Assembly: GCA_023853785.1 (NCBI GenBank)
Contig: JAJIRX010000221.1
Coordinates: 1-64,000, forward strand
From: Psilocybe azurescens
Lineage: Eukaryota > Basidiomycota > Agaricomycetes > Agaricales > Agrocybaceae
Length of the DNA stretch: 64,000 nt
Reading direction: 5' to 3'
Shown: positions 56,059 to 64,000 of the stretch, in pieces
Position numbering within the stretch: the first letter of the stretch is position 1
How the letters are laid out: each line of letters begins with the position of its first letter
The notes under the pieces: model-generated
What the model was told of the DNA's origin: nothing
Seen by the model: the letters and a program-made list of their open reading frames with translations, nothing else
Database searches by the model: none
Made by a program: the position numbers and the translations under genes

Positions 56059-57303
56059 CTAGCGAACCTGCATCCAGTCATCTTCCTCCAAGCGTGTCAG
56101 TTCCTGCATCGTGATGGCGTTCGTGTCAAGATCTCTAGTGAATTCATGTGCACTCTTTTCCACCAAAACCAGCCGTTTCAGCGTCGGAAGGGTCTCCATG
56201 ATTCTCCCCGCTGCATTCCTCCGTCCTTCATGAGTACGAAGCTCAATGTATGTGCTGATTCTTGAATCTCTATCGATGTTATCACACGCTCGCGTTGGTG
56301 GACGGAGAATGAGCGTTTCTATCTTATTGAGGCGGATCGGGAAGGGCAAGAATGGCACATGATAAGTCTCCAGCTAAGGGGAAATAAGACATAGATGTCA
56401 GTTTGAGCTCCATGAACAAAAGAATAGGACCTCCTGACTCTGGTCGAATTGTCCACAATCCGAAGATATTTGATGTCAGGCAGCTGAGAAGCCACACATG
56501 CAGTAAGCACCGCGATATCCAGCCCATGCCTGCTATTCTTTCGCTTTATGCTCAAGCTCTTCAACGACGTATTGAACTGCGTCAACGCCACAAACGTCGA
56601 CAGCTCCTCCACATCCGTCGACTGCTCCAAATGAAACTGCAGCCTCTTGATATTCCTCGGATGCCACGACGGCATACTAAACTCCCTGCACCACCGCCGC
56701 CGAGCAGTCCAGCGTACTGAGCAACGGCAGCGGGGCATCGCAGATCTCCGCTTGGTCCTTACATTTCATGATCAAAGTCGTAATCCCCGGCTGCGACTTG
56801 AGGAACCCCACCAGCATCTGCGGCTGGAAGTACGAATTGGTGAACTTCTTCAGCTTGAACTCGTGCCCGTCCAGAATCCACCACTGAACCGCGTCTCCAT
56901 GCTTTCCTGGCGGCCCATGATAGAAATCCTGTAGGACGTTCAGCTCCTTGAGGTTTACAGACAGGCGAAGGGCGGTCACGATCCGCGAGAGGTCGTCCGC
57001 TTCCAGATTCAACTGTGGAGGAAGTCTTAGGGTGAGCGACTTCGTGCGTAACGCGAGATACGGCCTTCGAGCGATGGCGATACAGAAAACCTTGATACGA
57101 TGTGTGTCCCGGAGGCGGACAGACGTGTAGAGTAGCCGCTCTGCCTCGGCGCGGAAGTTGCGAGAGACGGCACACAAATTGTGCAGGTCTTCGTTTTCAA
57201 GAACAGGATCCTGACATATAATGCCACAGAGTTCTTGTGGAATGTTTATCGGGGTGCGCATAAACTCAGTCATCATGCAGTTACGATTGGTCGTTGAGGA
57301 CAA
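56059..57303 (-). CDS. F-box-like / LRR-type protein (frame breaks)
   Basis: Minus-strand gene, start at 57303 (MSSTTNRNCMMTEFMRTP), stop at 56059. The first 60 residues look like an F-box: INIPQELCGIICQDPVLENE, LHNLCAVSRNFRAEAERLLY. This is followed by Leu-rich segments (LRLPPQLNLEADDLSRIVTAL, SVNLKELNVLQDF, SQPGITTLIM, RNIKRLQFHLEQ, TSLKSLSIKRK, LPDIKYLRIVDN, NKIETLILRPP, LPTLKRLVLVEK) as in basidiomycete F-box proteins that recruit substrates to SCF ligases. The frame changes near 56690. A 57-bp intron with a CTGAC branch (about 56376-56432) closes in frame only with one extra G at the donor. Basidiomycetes have large, fast-evolving families of such genes. Confidence 0.6.
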
Positions 57304-59077
57304 AGATATCGAGCTCTTCGGTTCTGAAAGTTGGGTTTGTAACGTGCCTTCGATGTCGATACTTCGTTTTGTAAAAGCGATTTCTACAGCTAGTGTTCCG
57401 ATCGAGGTCGCAGGCTGTTAACTTTGGAAATTAGAAAAATTGGCAAACGGGTGATGATGGTGGCTTTGGGGCAAGCGTACCTGACATTGCCTAATTTGTA
57501 ACTATTCCAAATCAAATCCCGACAGTCGTTCCTACGTTGTGTCTCCTGCCACCACATCGCTCAAACATCTGTTATTGTCAATGTTGCGTTGCTGCTTGTA
57601 TAACAACTCTCTTATCAAATACTCCCACTCTTTTGTGATATTATCTGATTGTATTCGGATTGGCATCCCACCGTCCGTCTTGGAGGCGAAATTTTCTGGC
57701 AGCCTAGTTACAGTGATTCACTGAATCACTTCTGGAAAAGACTTGCTAAACATTTGTCATATCTATTTCATCGGCTCTATATCACTCCCAAGTCTCTGCT
57801 TCAGTCACTAGCTGCTTCTGCCAGCCCCGTCGAAACGGCCGTGATATCTATCAAACAGAACAGCCTACATACTTGTCGCGCCCCCTTCTTCGGTTGAGGT
57901 AATAATCACTCATCTTCACGTCTGGCAGACGCATAGTGCAGATCATACTAGGTCATTATGATGCAGTATCTCTATGGGAAGGAACTATTTCTGGGAGTTG
58001 TCGAGCGGCTTCTCAACGTTCGCTCAAGCAGGCAGCTTCATTCGGGACTACCAACCAGAGAATGTTCAAAACTTGATGATACTTCGCGACTATGTGGCAT
58101 GCAAGTGCTGATTCTGGGACAGCGCCTGTAAGCGGCCATAGCTTTTAAGGACTTTCATATTGCATGCTGGTTATTCAGGCCGCAACTCGAATCGAATAAA
58201 ATCTTGTTAACTGTTCTAGATCTGTGCCTCCTATCTTACTAGAGATCGCCGTTCGTTACCACCGATGGAGTGCAACCCACCGACTATGTACGGCAAATTC
58301 TTGAATCCCGGCGCCCAGCATGATTTCCTTCCCAAAGTTGACTCGTGTACACAATCCCCCTTCTTTCGCTGGTATTAGACACACACACACTGGCAAAACC
58401 AGTCCTGTCTGGAACATCACAGAACGTCACGATCGATGGTCGTCCTCATTAAAACCGTTACGATCAAGACTAAACAAACATGACCATATTCTGCCGGAAA
58501 ACGTATAAAAGCCTAGCCTCCTTTCGGTCGCTCTTTTCTTTTTCCTTCCTTACCACCGCCATCGATAATCTCCTTTTCCCCGCTTAAATGCCAAAGCGAA
58601 ACGCATTGTACATTTTGGCTCCTCTTGACTGTCCTTGCGCCCTGCTTGAGATGCCCATCACAACCATCGTACACATGGCAGTGATGCGTTGTCGATGACC
58701 ACCGTCTTTGTTGCGACTCGTAGCCTTCAACTCCGATTCCTCTGGAGGGCCGCTATATGTGTCTCGCCATTGAACATAAGTATGGTATTATTGTATATGT
58801 CTAGCACGCCTAACAGTGATTACCTTCTCAGTAATACCGCAAACTCAATTCCAGGTCTCGTCCGCATCTGCTGAGACTGACAGCCGTACTTGATATCACT
58901 GGCACAATCACCATTGCGGCGTCAACTATCCTTCTGGTGCAAGTGTTTATCGTAATCTCTACCTCTGAGCCTTGCGCAACCTAGACATTCAAATGGACAA
59001 CGGCTCGCATAAAAGCACATGAAAATGGACGCCCCTTTCCTAATTGTCCAGTTCACCCGGTGCGGACTACATTCGCT
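57304..59077. other. intergenic, mostly featureless; one promoter-like site
   Basis: No gene I can support. Around 58503-58560 a TATA motif (GTATAAAAGCC) followed by a pyrimidine-rich leader (CTCTTTTCTTTTTCCTTCCTTACC) looks like a basidiomycete promoter, with a first ATG at 58588 opening a 36-codon frame (MPKRNALYILAPLDCPCALL...). I do not recognise it; it may be exon 1 of a decayed gene. Confidence 0.4.
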
Positions 59078-59719
59078 TTAAATGAAAGCTACCACTTGAG
59101 AACCCTTGCTACCACGGCATAAAATAGGTCGTCGCAACGAAGGGAAATTTCGCAAGGCTTTCTTCACATCCTGACCAGGAACACGAAAAAGAAACCCACC
59201 GGGTATAAATTTGCGTCGCGAGTCGTGAGTCGCACCCGCATCTGTAGAGGAGGCTGACTGCCGTCTCGGTTTCATTCACTTCGGGTCTTACACAGCTTGG
59301 ACGTGAAGCCAGATGGCTCGCATAAAAATGCGACTCCAATCCTCGCTCCTGATTGTACACCCAATATTTGCAAAAGCGAATGACATACGAGGTTCACACG
59401 CAAGACGAGTAACCCTTCGAACATCTCCAGAATCCGCTACCCCCATTCCGACGGCGTAAAATTTGTTACCGCGGTGAAGGAAAATGCAAAAAGCCTTGTT
59501 AACATCCGGGCCAAGGACACAAAAAGAAAAAATGTGGCTGAAAGAAACGACCACGACAACCAACCTGCAAACCGAAATTTTGATAAAAGACAAAAGGACA
59601 CTGGAAACAACAAGATATAGAACTAGCGACCGAAACAACCAGAGCAAAATGCCATTGAAAAGGATAGCAAAGTTAAAACGGTAAGCGATCATAGGAAATC
59701 GTATTGACTTAGGAGACAA
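59078..59719 (-). pseudogene. unidentified minus-strand frame with internal duplication
   Basis: A 143-residue frame (59719-59288) with a hydrophobic stretch (FNFAILFNGILLWLFRSLVL, LVVSSVLLSF) continues in another frame to 59078. A segment of about 90 bp at roughly 59510-59425 is repeated, diverged, at about 59205-59115 (TTTCTTTTTxGTGTxCCTGG ... ATGT). In protein terms FSFCVLGPDVNKAF versus FLFRVPGQDVKKAL. No family recognised; likely a relic with a partial tandem duplication. Confidence 0.3.
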
Positions 59720-59739
59720 ACTCGAACATCGATGGACCC

Positions 59740-60198
59740 GGTGTTATTTTTTAACACTGGTCAGAGTTGTCAGAAAAACTCCACAAATTCTCTTCCATAT
59801 TCACACTCTTAAACCGATCAGACGATTCCGAATCTTCTAACCTCGGCTCCAAAGTATTTCCACATCACAGGCTCGCCCTGCTTCACACAAGTTCCCGAAC
59901 GCAACAATTCAAAGGCGATTTGTTTAAAGTGAAGTAGTCGTCGTATTGAAAACCGAGACGACACCCAAGATGCTGTCCGTTGACTCTCGAGCGCTCAAAG
60001 GGGCATAGTTCTGACGAAATTCCCCACTTAAACCATACGCTCGTGTTGAGTTTATGCCAATAATACCCATCGGCACCCTCCACATAAATCCGCTCGTCAG
60101 GAACCTTGAAAAGACGAGGCTCGCTTACGTTGACAAAGTATTGGTGCCAGCTGCTTCAACCTTGCGGCTGTACTCTTTATGTGCTCGGCAGTCTTGCA
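59740..60198 (-). pseudogene. MYND-protein relic 1 (exon 2 only)
   Basis: Decayed copy of the second exon of the gene at 63207-63868: RAHKEY and KVEAAGTNT near 60170, then LNTSVWFKWG, LGCRLGFQYDDYFTLNKSPLNCC near 59950 aligned with LDMDVWFKHP and LGRRLCFKYDDNFMMNKLPLNRC. The conserved Trp before RAHKEY is Cys and the splice acceptor reads CAA instead of CAG. Several stops and frame changes. No MYND exon found next to it. Confidence 0.65.
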
Positions 60199-60282
60199 AG
60201 CGAAATATAAGAGAGAAAAGGCCTTCATTTAGGTACTGTGGTACCAGATTCAATATGTACTTATCCTTTAAATCAAACAGCC

Positions 60283-60540
60283 ATGGCAGTCTACCACTAT
60301 ATTCCAGAAGACCAAAAAGAGCTTGTGTTAACTATGTGGCTGCGAGGGACAAAAGTGAACTCCATTGTGGAAGCAACAAGGATGGGCCGAACGACTATTT
60401 TGCGGGTAAAGAAACTGGAGATATGTTTGGAGCAGTTGCTACTACCCGTGATCATAATGGCCCAAAAGTGGTTGTTTATGCAAACAAAGCCGCACGAGCT
60501 GGAATTTCGAAATTCCTAGATTTTTGCATGCAGCTGTAAA
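60283..60540 (+). pseudogene. transposase-type helix-turn-helix fragment
   Basis: Starts MAVYHYIPEDQKELVLTMWL, then RGTKVNSIVEATRMGRTTIL as a helix-turn-helix, and after one frame change GDMFGAVATTRDHNGPKVVV to the stop at 60540. The HTH-linker layout resembles the DNA-binding N-terminus of IS630/Tc1-type transposases found as short genes in basidiomycetes. The catalytic part is absent. It lies between two MYND relics on the opposite strand. Confidence 0.45.
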
Positions 60541-60636
60541 ATATAATAATCTTAAACGTCAGTCAAGGGAAACCTTGCATTTGATAATGTAGAGGGGACT
60601 TTAAGAGGACTTACAAAGCCGGTAAATACTCTCCTC

Positions 60637-60962
60637 ACCACGACGATTCTGGCGTTACTTTGTTGTACTCGTCAAAATACTTCACGAACAGCTTCAAATC
60701 CTCTTCCATATTCACACCGCGGGCCGCATAGTCCTCATACGACTCCAAGTTTTCAACCTCAACACCCCAAAACATTTCCACACCAGTGGTGACCTTGCTT
60801 TCCCCCCCCTGATGTCCACGATGCAGCAGTTTATAGGCAATATATTGTTGCCAAAGTTGTTTTCGAACATAGAGCAGAGAGGGGGTTCAAGCTCCGGTCC
60901 AGCCTATGAAAATAGATCTGACTGCTTTATTTCGGTACTTGAACCACATGTCCATGTCGAGC
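60637..60962 (-). pseudogene. MYND-protein relic 2, C-terminal part
   Basis: Starts at LDMDMWFKYRNKAVRSI near 60960 (compare LDMDVWFKHPDKCVRSI in the better copy), then INCCIVDIRGGKA near 60800 and, in another frame, NMEEDLKLFVKYFDEYNKVTPESSW to a stop at 60637. Frame changes and stops make it non-functional. The sequence is cut at about 60962, where the gag element begins. Confidence 0.65.
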
Positions 60963-61110
60963 TATGTGTACATGTATATTTCTTTTGATTTGGTCTTCCA
61001 GAAGTTTTCAAATACAATAGATGATGAAATTGTGGATGAAGTAGCTACTGACAAAATATCTATAGGTCTATTGACCAGCAAGCGGACCCATCAAAAACCC
61101 AAAACCTTCC

Positions 61111-62138
61111 TCAACTGCTCGCGTTCGTCTTCTGTGATTTCGGAAAAGAGTTGGCAAATTCTTGCTGTTTTACTAGACAGGTATACTTTGGGCTTGTCTT
61201 TATCTGGGCAATTTCGTGCCATGTGTCCTTCTTTTGACAGTGATAGCAAATGTTATAGCCACTGCGTCTGTTCCTGTCAATGACTGGCTTCCATCCATAT
61301 TCATTTTCCCATTTATTAATCTTGTATTGCCAATCCAGTTCGCATGCTCGTTCGATCCATGCCTTGAGATTGACAGTTCCATCTGCATTGTTGGCAGGAA
61401 ATGGGAAGGTTAGCATAAGCTGGTCTTTCAATGTTTTGTTAAGACCGCGCTTGTATTCATATAGTAGTGCCGTGTCATTGTAGCCAGATATCATACCATA
61501 TGTTTCGAAAATACTGCTGTATTCTTTGCAGTTCATGGAGCCCTGCTCTAGTTGGCCGATCTTTTTGATTGCATCATTCCGCGAGGTGTAAAGTCCGAAC
61601 TGTTTCGTGAAAGCCACTTTGAATTCATCCCAGTTAGCATAAGGGCAAGCTGGTGGATTTTGCCGTTTCTGCGTGTTCATGGTTTTACGAACATTTGCAG
61701 ACCAGATTGTTGCCTTATTTGCTGCTCCACCATGAATTAAAGGAAGAATATAAAAGATTTGTTCCTTGTAGTCCATGATTTTGCTGTATTCCAGGTAGGT
61801 TTCGCATTCTTCAATGAAACTCTCGTAAAGTTCTGGATTGCCGTTATATTCTGCAGGCTCCTTGATCTTGGGTTTCTGTACTGAGGTATTTTCTATATTA
61901 ATTGTCCTGTTTTCCATTGCCATGATGATTTCTCGAAAGGTTTGGGTGGTGAGGTTGAGGTTGTCATTGTTAGTCCTCTGGATCAGGATAAAGCCAGCAA
62001 TGTAACCAAGGATTGCCTGGAGTACTTGAATAAGAATATAAAAGTGTCCTTGCTGATGTTTTTGAAGTTTGGGGGCAGGGGAGGTGGAGGTGGAGGTGGA
62101 TGTTGAGGTGGACTCTTGTCCATTCCTAAGTCAGACAT
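61111..62138 (-). pseudogene. Ty3/gypsy-type gag, stand-alone
   Basis: Gag starts MSDLGMDKSPPQHPPPPPPP at 62138, followed by FKNISKDTFIFLF, a frame break at about 61950, then MAMENRTINIENTSVQKPKI, EPAEYNGNPELYESFIEECE, WDEFKVAFTKQFGLYTSRND and WIERACELDWQYKINKW (retrotransposon gag helical domain) and a degraded CCHC knuckle (CYHCQKKDTWHEIAQI). It ends at 61111 with no pol after it. An LTR-like segment may precede it: minus strand TGTCATGAGTATTTAATTTCC at about 62500 to CTGCTAACA near 62240, with a TATA-like CTATAAATAC. It interrupts a MYND gene relic. Confidence 0.7.
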
Positions 62139-62239
62139 GATAGAAGGTTTGTGGTGATGGGCTGTTGGTATTGGTTGGTAGTAGAGAGAATAGGTTTGTG
62201 AATAAGATGAAGTAGCCAAGAGTGCAAACACGGTGTTAG

Positions 62240-62500
62240 ACTGTTAGCAGTCAAGAGTAAACTGTGGTTTTGGAGGGGGAAGCTTCAACTTATGTATGTC
62301 AGGACTCAAACTAAACCAAGTCGAAGCTACGACATATGAGCAGTATTTATAGTATGTAGAGGTGTTCATGAGGCTATTTGACGAATAGAGCATGTGTGAC
62401 TACGGATTGGGGCATAAGGAAGAAATGAGGAAAACATATGTAAACGGCATGTATGATTGGAATATGAAACATGTATATGACGGAAATTAAATACTCATGA
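62240..62500 (-). repeat. putative LTR before the stand-alone gag
   Basis: Minus-strand segment beginning TGTCATGAGTATT and ending near CTGCTAACA with TG...CA ends and a TATA-like box (CTATAAATACTGC) near 62352. No second copy is present in the window, so the limits are a guess. Confidence 0.3.
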
Positions 62501-62534
62501 CAGTCCCAGCATCAAATCTGTGTACTTATCCTAC

Positions 62535-62620
62535 CTTTTGATGCTCTTCGTTACAGTAGGATGCGCTTTTGCAGCTCGATCACTGCTTTGTGCAAGGAGT
62601 GCCACACACAAGGCAGTTTT
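62535..62620 (-). pseudogene. MYND zinc-finger exon relic
   Basis: Minus strand: NCLVCGTPCTKQ, an in-frame TGA, then SSCKSASYCNEEHQK followed by a GT donor (GTAGGATAAGT). This is the MYND Cys/His pattern C-x2-C ... C-x2-C ... YC-x3-H. It matches the first exon of the gene at 63868 and is probably the separated exon 1 of relic 2. Confidence 0.7.
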
Positions 62621-62840
62621 GTGTAGTCCTGACTACTTATAGGTGTACAAGGTGGAAATAGTCGCCAACGATCAATCCATTATCGACTGGTTCCGATCTT
62701 TGCCTGCACGAAAGTGAAAGTACGACTATTCACCTGCGAGTTCACCATCGAGGCTGCAAGCTCTTTTATTCGTCATGGTATAGTATCCGAATGCTATCCC
62801 AACACAACCCAAGCAACCATACCCTTTTCTGATATCTAGA

Positions 62841-63074
62841 ATGGAAATCATCTATTATACACTGGCCCTAGTTTTCAATATCCACCTGCACAAAACCGCC
62901 TGGTCGTGGGTTTTTCATATCATTTTCACCATTATGAATGGGTTATATTTTCCCTTGATTGTCGACAAAATATCCATCAGTAATATTCATTTTACTATAG
63001 CTATGTGGGTGTACATTTTGGGATTCACTTTTAATCAAGTCTTGAGGATAAATTACTCCTCGGCTTCATACTAA
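62841..63074 (+). CDS. small hydrophobic ORF (unidentified)
   Basis: 77 codons, MEIIYYTLALVFNIHLHKTA ... INYSSASY. Three hydrophobic stretches (IIYYTLALVFNI; WVFHIIFTIMNGLYFPLIV; FTIAMWVYILGFTF) could be membrane segments. No family recognised, no close promoter seen. It may be a chance frame in AT-rich sequence between MYND gene copies. Confidence 0.2.
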   Translation: MEIIYYTLALVFNIHLHKTAWSWVFHIIFTIMNGLYFPLIVDKISISNIHFTIAMWVYILGFTFNQVLRINYSSASY

Positions 63075-63206
63075 TGAGTGTATGGAAAACAGATTTTGAA
63101 GAGAAAACGTAGTCGTTTTCAAAATGGGTTTCGCATCTACTTTGCACAGCGACAATCTTCAATCTTCAAAGTAAAAACTCTACCTAAAGGGTCACTGGCT
63201 CGGCGT

Positions 63207-63868
63207 TCATACAGGTTTTACTTTGGCATACTCGTCAAAATAGGTGATCAACGGCTTTAAGTCCTCTCCTATATCCCCACTCTCGTAGAAATCATACGAA
63301 AACGAGGGCAATGACCTGTCTAATCTCAAAGCCACGACATTCCCACACCACTTGTGCCCTGCCTGGCCCTTCGTAATGTTCACGATGCAGCGGTTCAAAG
63401 GTAATTTGTTCATCATAAAGTTGTCGTCGTACTTGAAACAGAGACGACGCCCAAGAACCGGCCCATTGATCCCCCACCGGTCGAAGTAAATGGATCTGAC
63501 ACATTTATCCGGGTGCTTGAACCACACGTCCATGTCGAGCATCTGCCAGTCGGCCTCATCCTCCTCTTGAACCAACTTCCAAGGGACCTTTACGAGACGA
63601 GGCTTGAGTTCGTCTACCGGGAAGAGGATAGCGTCAAACGTGTTTTCACCGGCCGCCTTGACCTTAAGGCAGTACTCTTTGTGTGCTCGCCAGTCCTGCA
63701 AACAATGAAGGGATAGCGACGTGGTTCAGTCAGCTAAATACAATTGGCACCAGGCGTAGTATTTAGCTCCCACATTCTTTGATGCTCTTTGCTACAGTAA
63801 CTCGCAGTTTTGCAGCTCGCACATCGTTGCGTGGCGGGTGTTCCACACACGAGGCAGTAGCTTTCCAT
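63207..63868 (-). CDS. MYND-type zinc-finger protein
   Basis: Two exons on the minus strand. Exon 1 (start 63868) encodes MESYCLVCGTPATQRCASCK, TASYCSKEHQ, a MYND finger with all Cys/His ligands (C-x2-C, C-x2-C, YC-x3-H, and HKEYC completing it in exon 2). Exon 2 (from GACTGGCG at 63696) gives DWRAHKEYCLKVKAAGENTF, LKPRLVKVPWKLVQEEDE, MLDMDVWFKHPDKCVRSIYF, LGRRLCFKYDDNFMMNKLPL and ends ITYFDEYAKVKPV at 63207. MYND fingers bind proline-rich peptides; this small form is expanded in mushrooms and its role is not known to me. The intron has GTGGGAG and TTTGCAG ends, but the exon phases do not close without a one-base change at the donor, so start and splice are provisional. Confidence 0.65.
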
Positions 63869-64000
63869 CGTTATCAGGAGGGATCAATGCGACGTTCAAA
63901 AGCGAAATGAAAAAGACGAGGATCTTGTAAACGACTACAACTTGTGATAGACTCCGGTATGTGTGGATGGCAGCTTGCGTATATGATGGTGGTGTGAGAG
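63869..64000. other. upstream region of the MYND gene
   Basis: Window edge; no gene visible in 132 bp. Confidence 0.3.

Noticed and set aside
58588..58698. mating pheromone precursor-like small ORF
   Set aside because: The 36-codon frame has no C-terminal CaaX motif.

Overview
The window looks like a basidiomycete (probably Agaricomycete) nuclear chromosome segment. The evidence is intron-rich genes with 50-80 bp GT-AG introns, fungal orthologues of 2-oxoglutarate dehydrogenase and BMS1, a Cep57-type spindle-pole protein, MYND-finger proteins, and a repeat load of Ty3/gypsy chromoviruses, Ty1/copia, non-LTR (LINE) and Tc1/mariner elements.

Region by region: 1-29.66 kb is a nest of retroelements. 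Minus-strand LINE copies alternate with fragments of two copia families. An almost complete 6.77-kb gypsy chromovirus (12099-18866) has inserted into a copia RNase H region with a 5-bp target duplication. A 1.7-1.8 kb TG...CA repeat (family 'R') occurs in inverted orientation around a LINE fragment. 29.66-43.75 kb is AT-rich repeat sequence with two near-identical Tc1 elements in opposite orientation, an older decayed Tc1 family, two more R copies, and a hAT-like 2.17-kb element (8-bp target duplication) that carries a GC-rich minisatellite block and a tRNA-like sequence. 44.2-57.3 kb is a gene island: KGD1 (+), a Cep57-like gene (-), BMS1 (+) and an F-box-like gene (-). 57.3-64 kb holds degraded sequence, a run of MYND-finger gene copies (one near-intact, two relics), a gypsy-type gag and a transposase HTH fragment.

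How things work together: KGD1 and the Cep57-like gene converge. The Cep57-like gene and BMS1 diverge from a 235-bp shared promoter. BMS1 and the F-box gene converge. No operon or metabolic cluster is present. The most distinctive mechanistic signals are in the retroelements. The gypsy element has an 11-nt LTR/PBS complementarity placed exactly as in Tf1-type self-priming, and the copia family has a primer-binding site matching the anticodon arm of initiator tRNA (half-tRNA priming). Several host genes (BMS1, Cep57-like, F-box) carry single-base frame breaks, many in homopolymers, which I suspect are sequence errors rather than true pseudogenes. All family assignments come from reading motifs; no database search was run.
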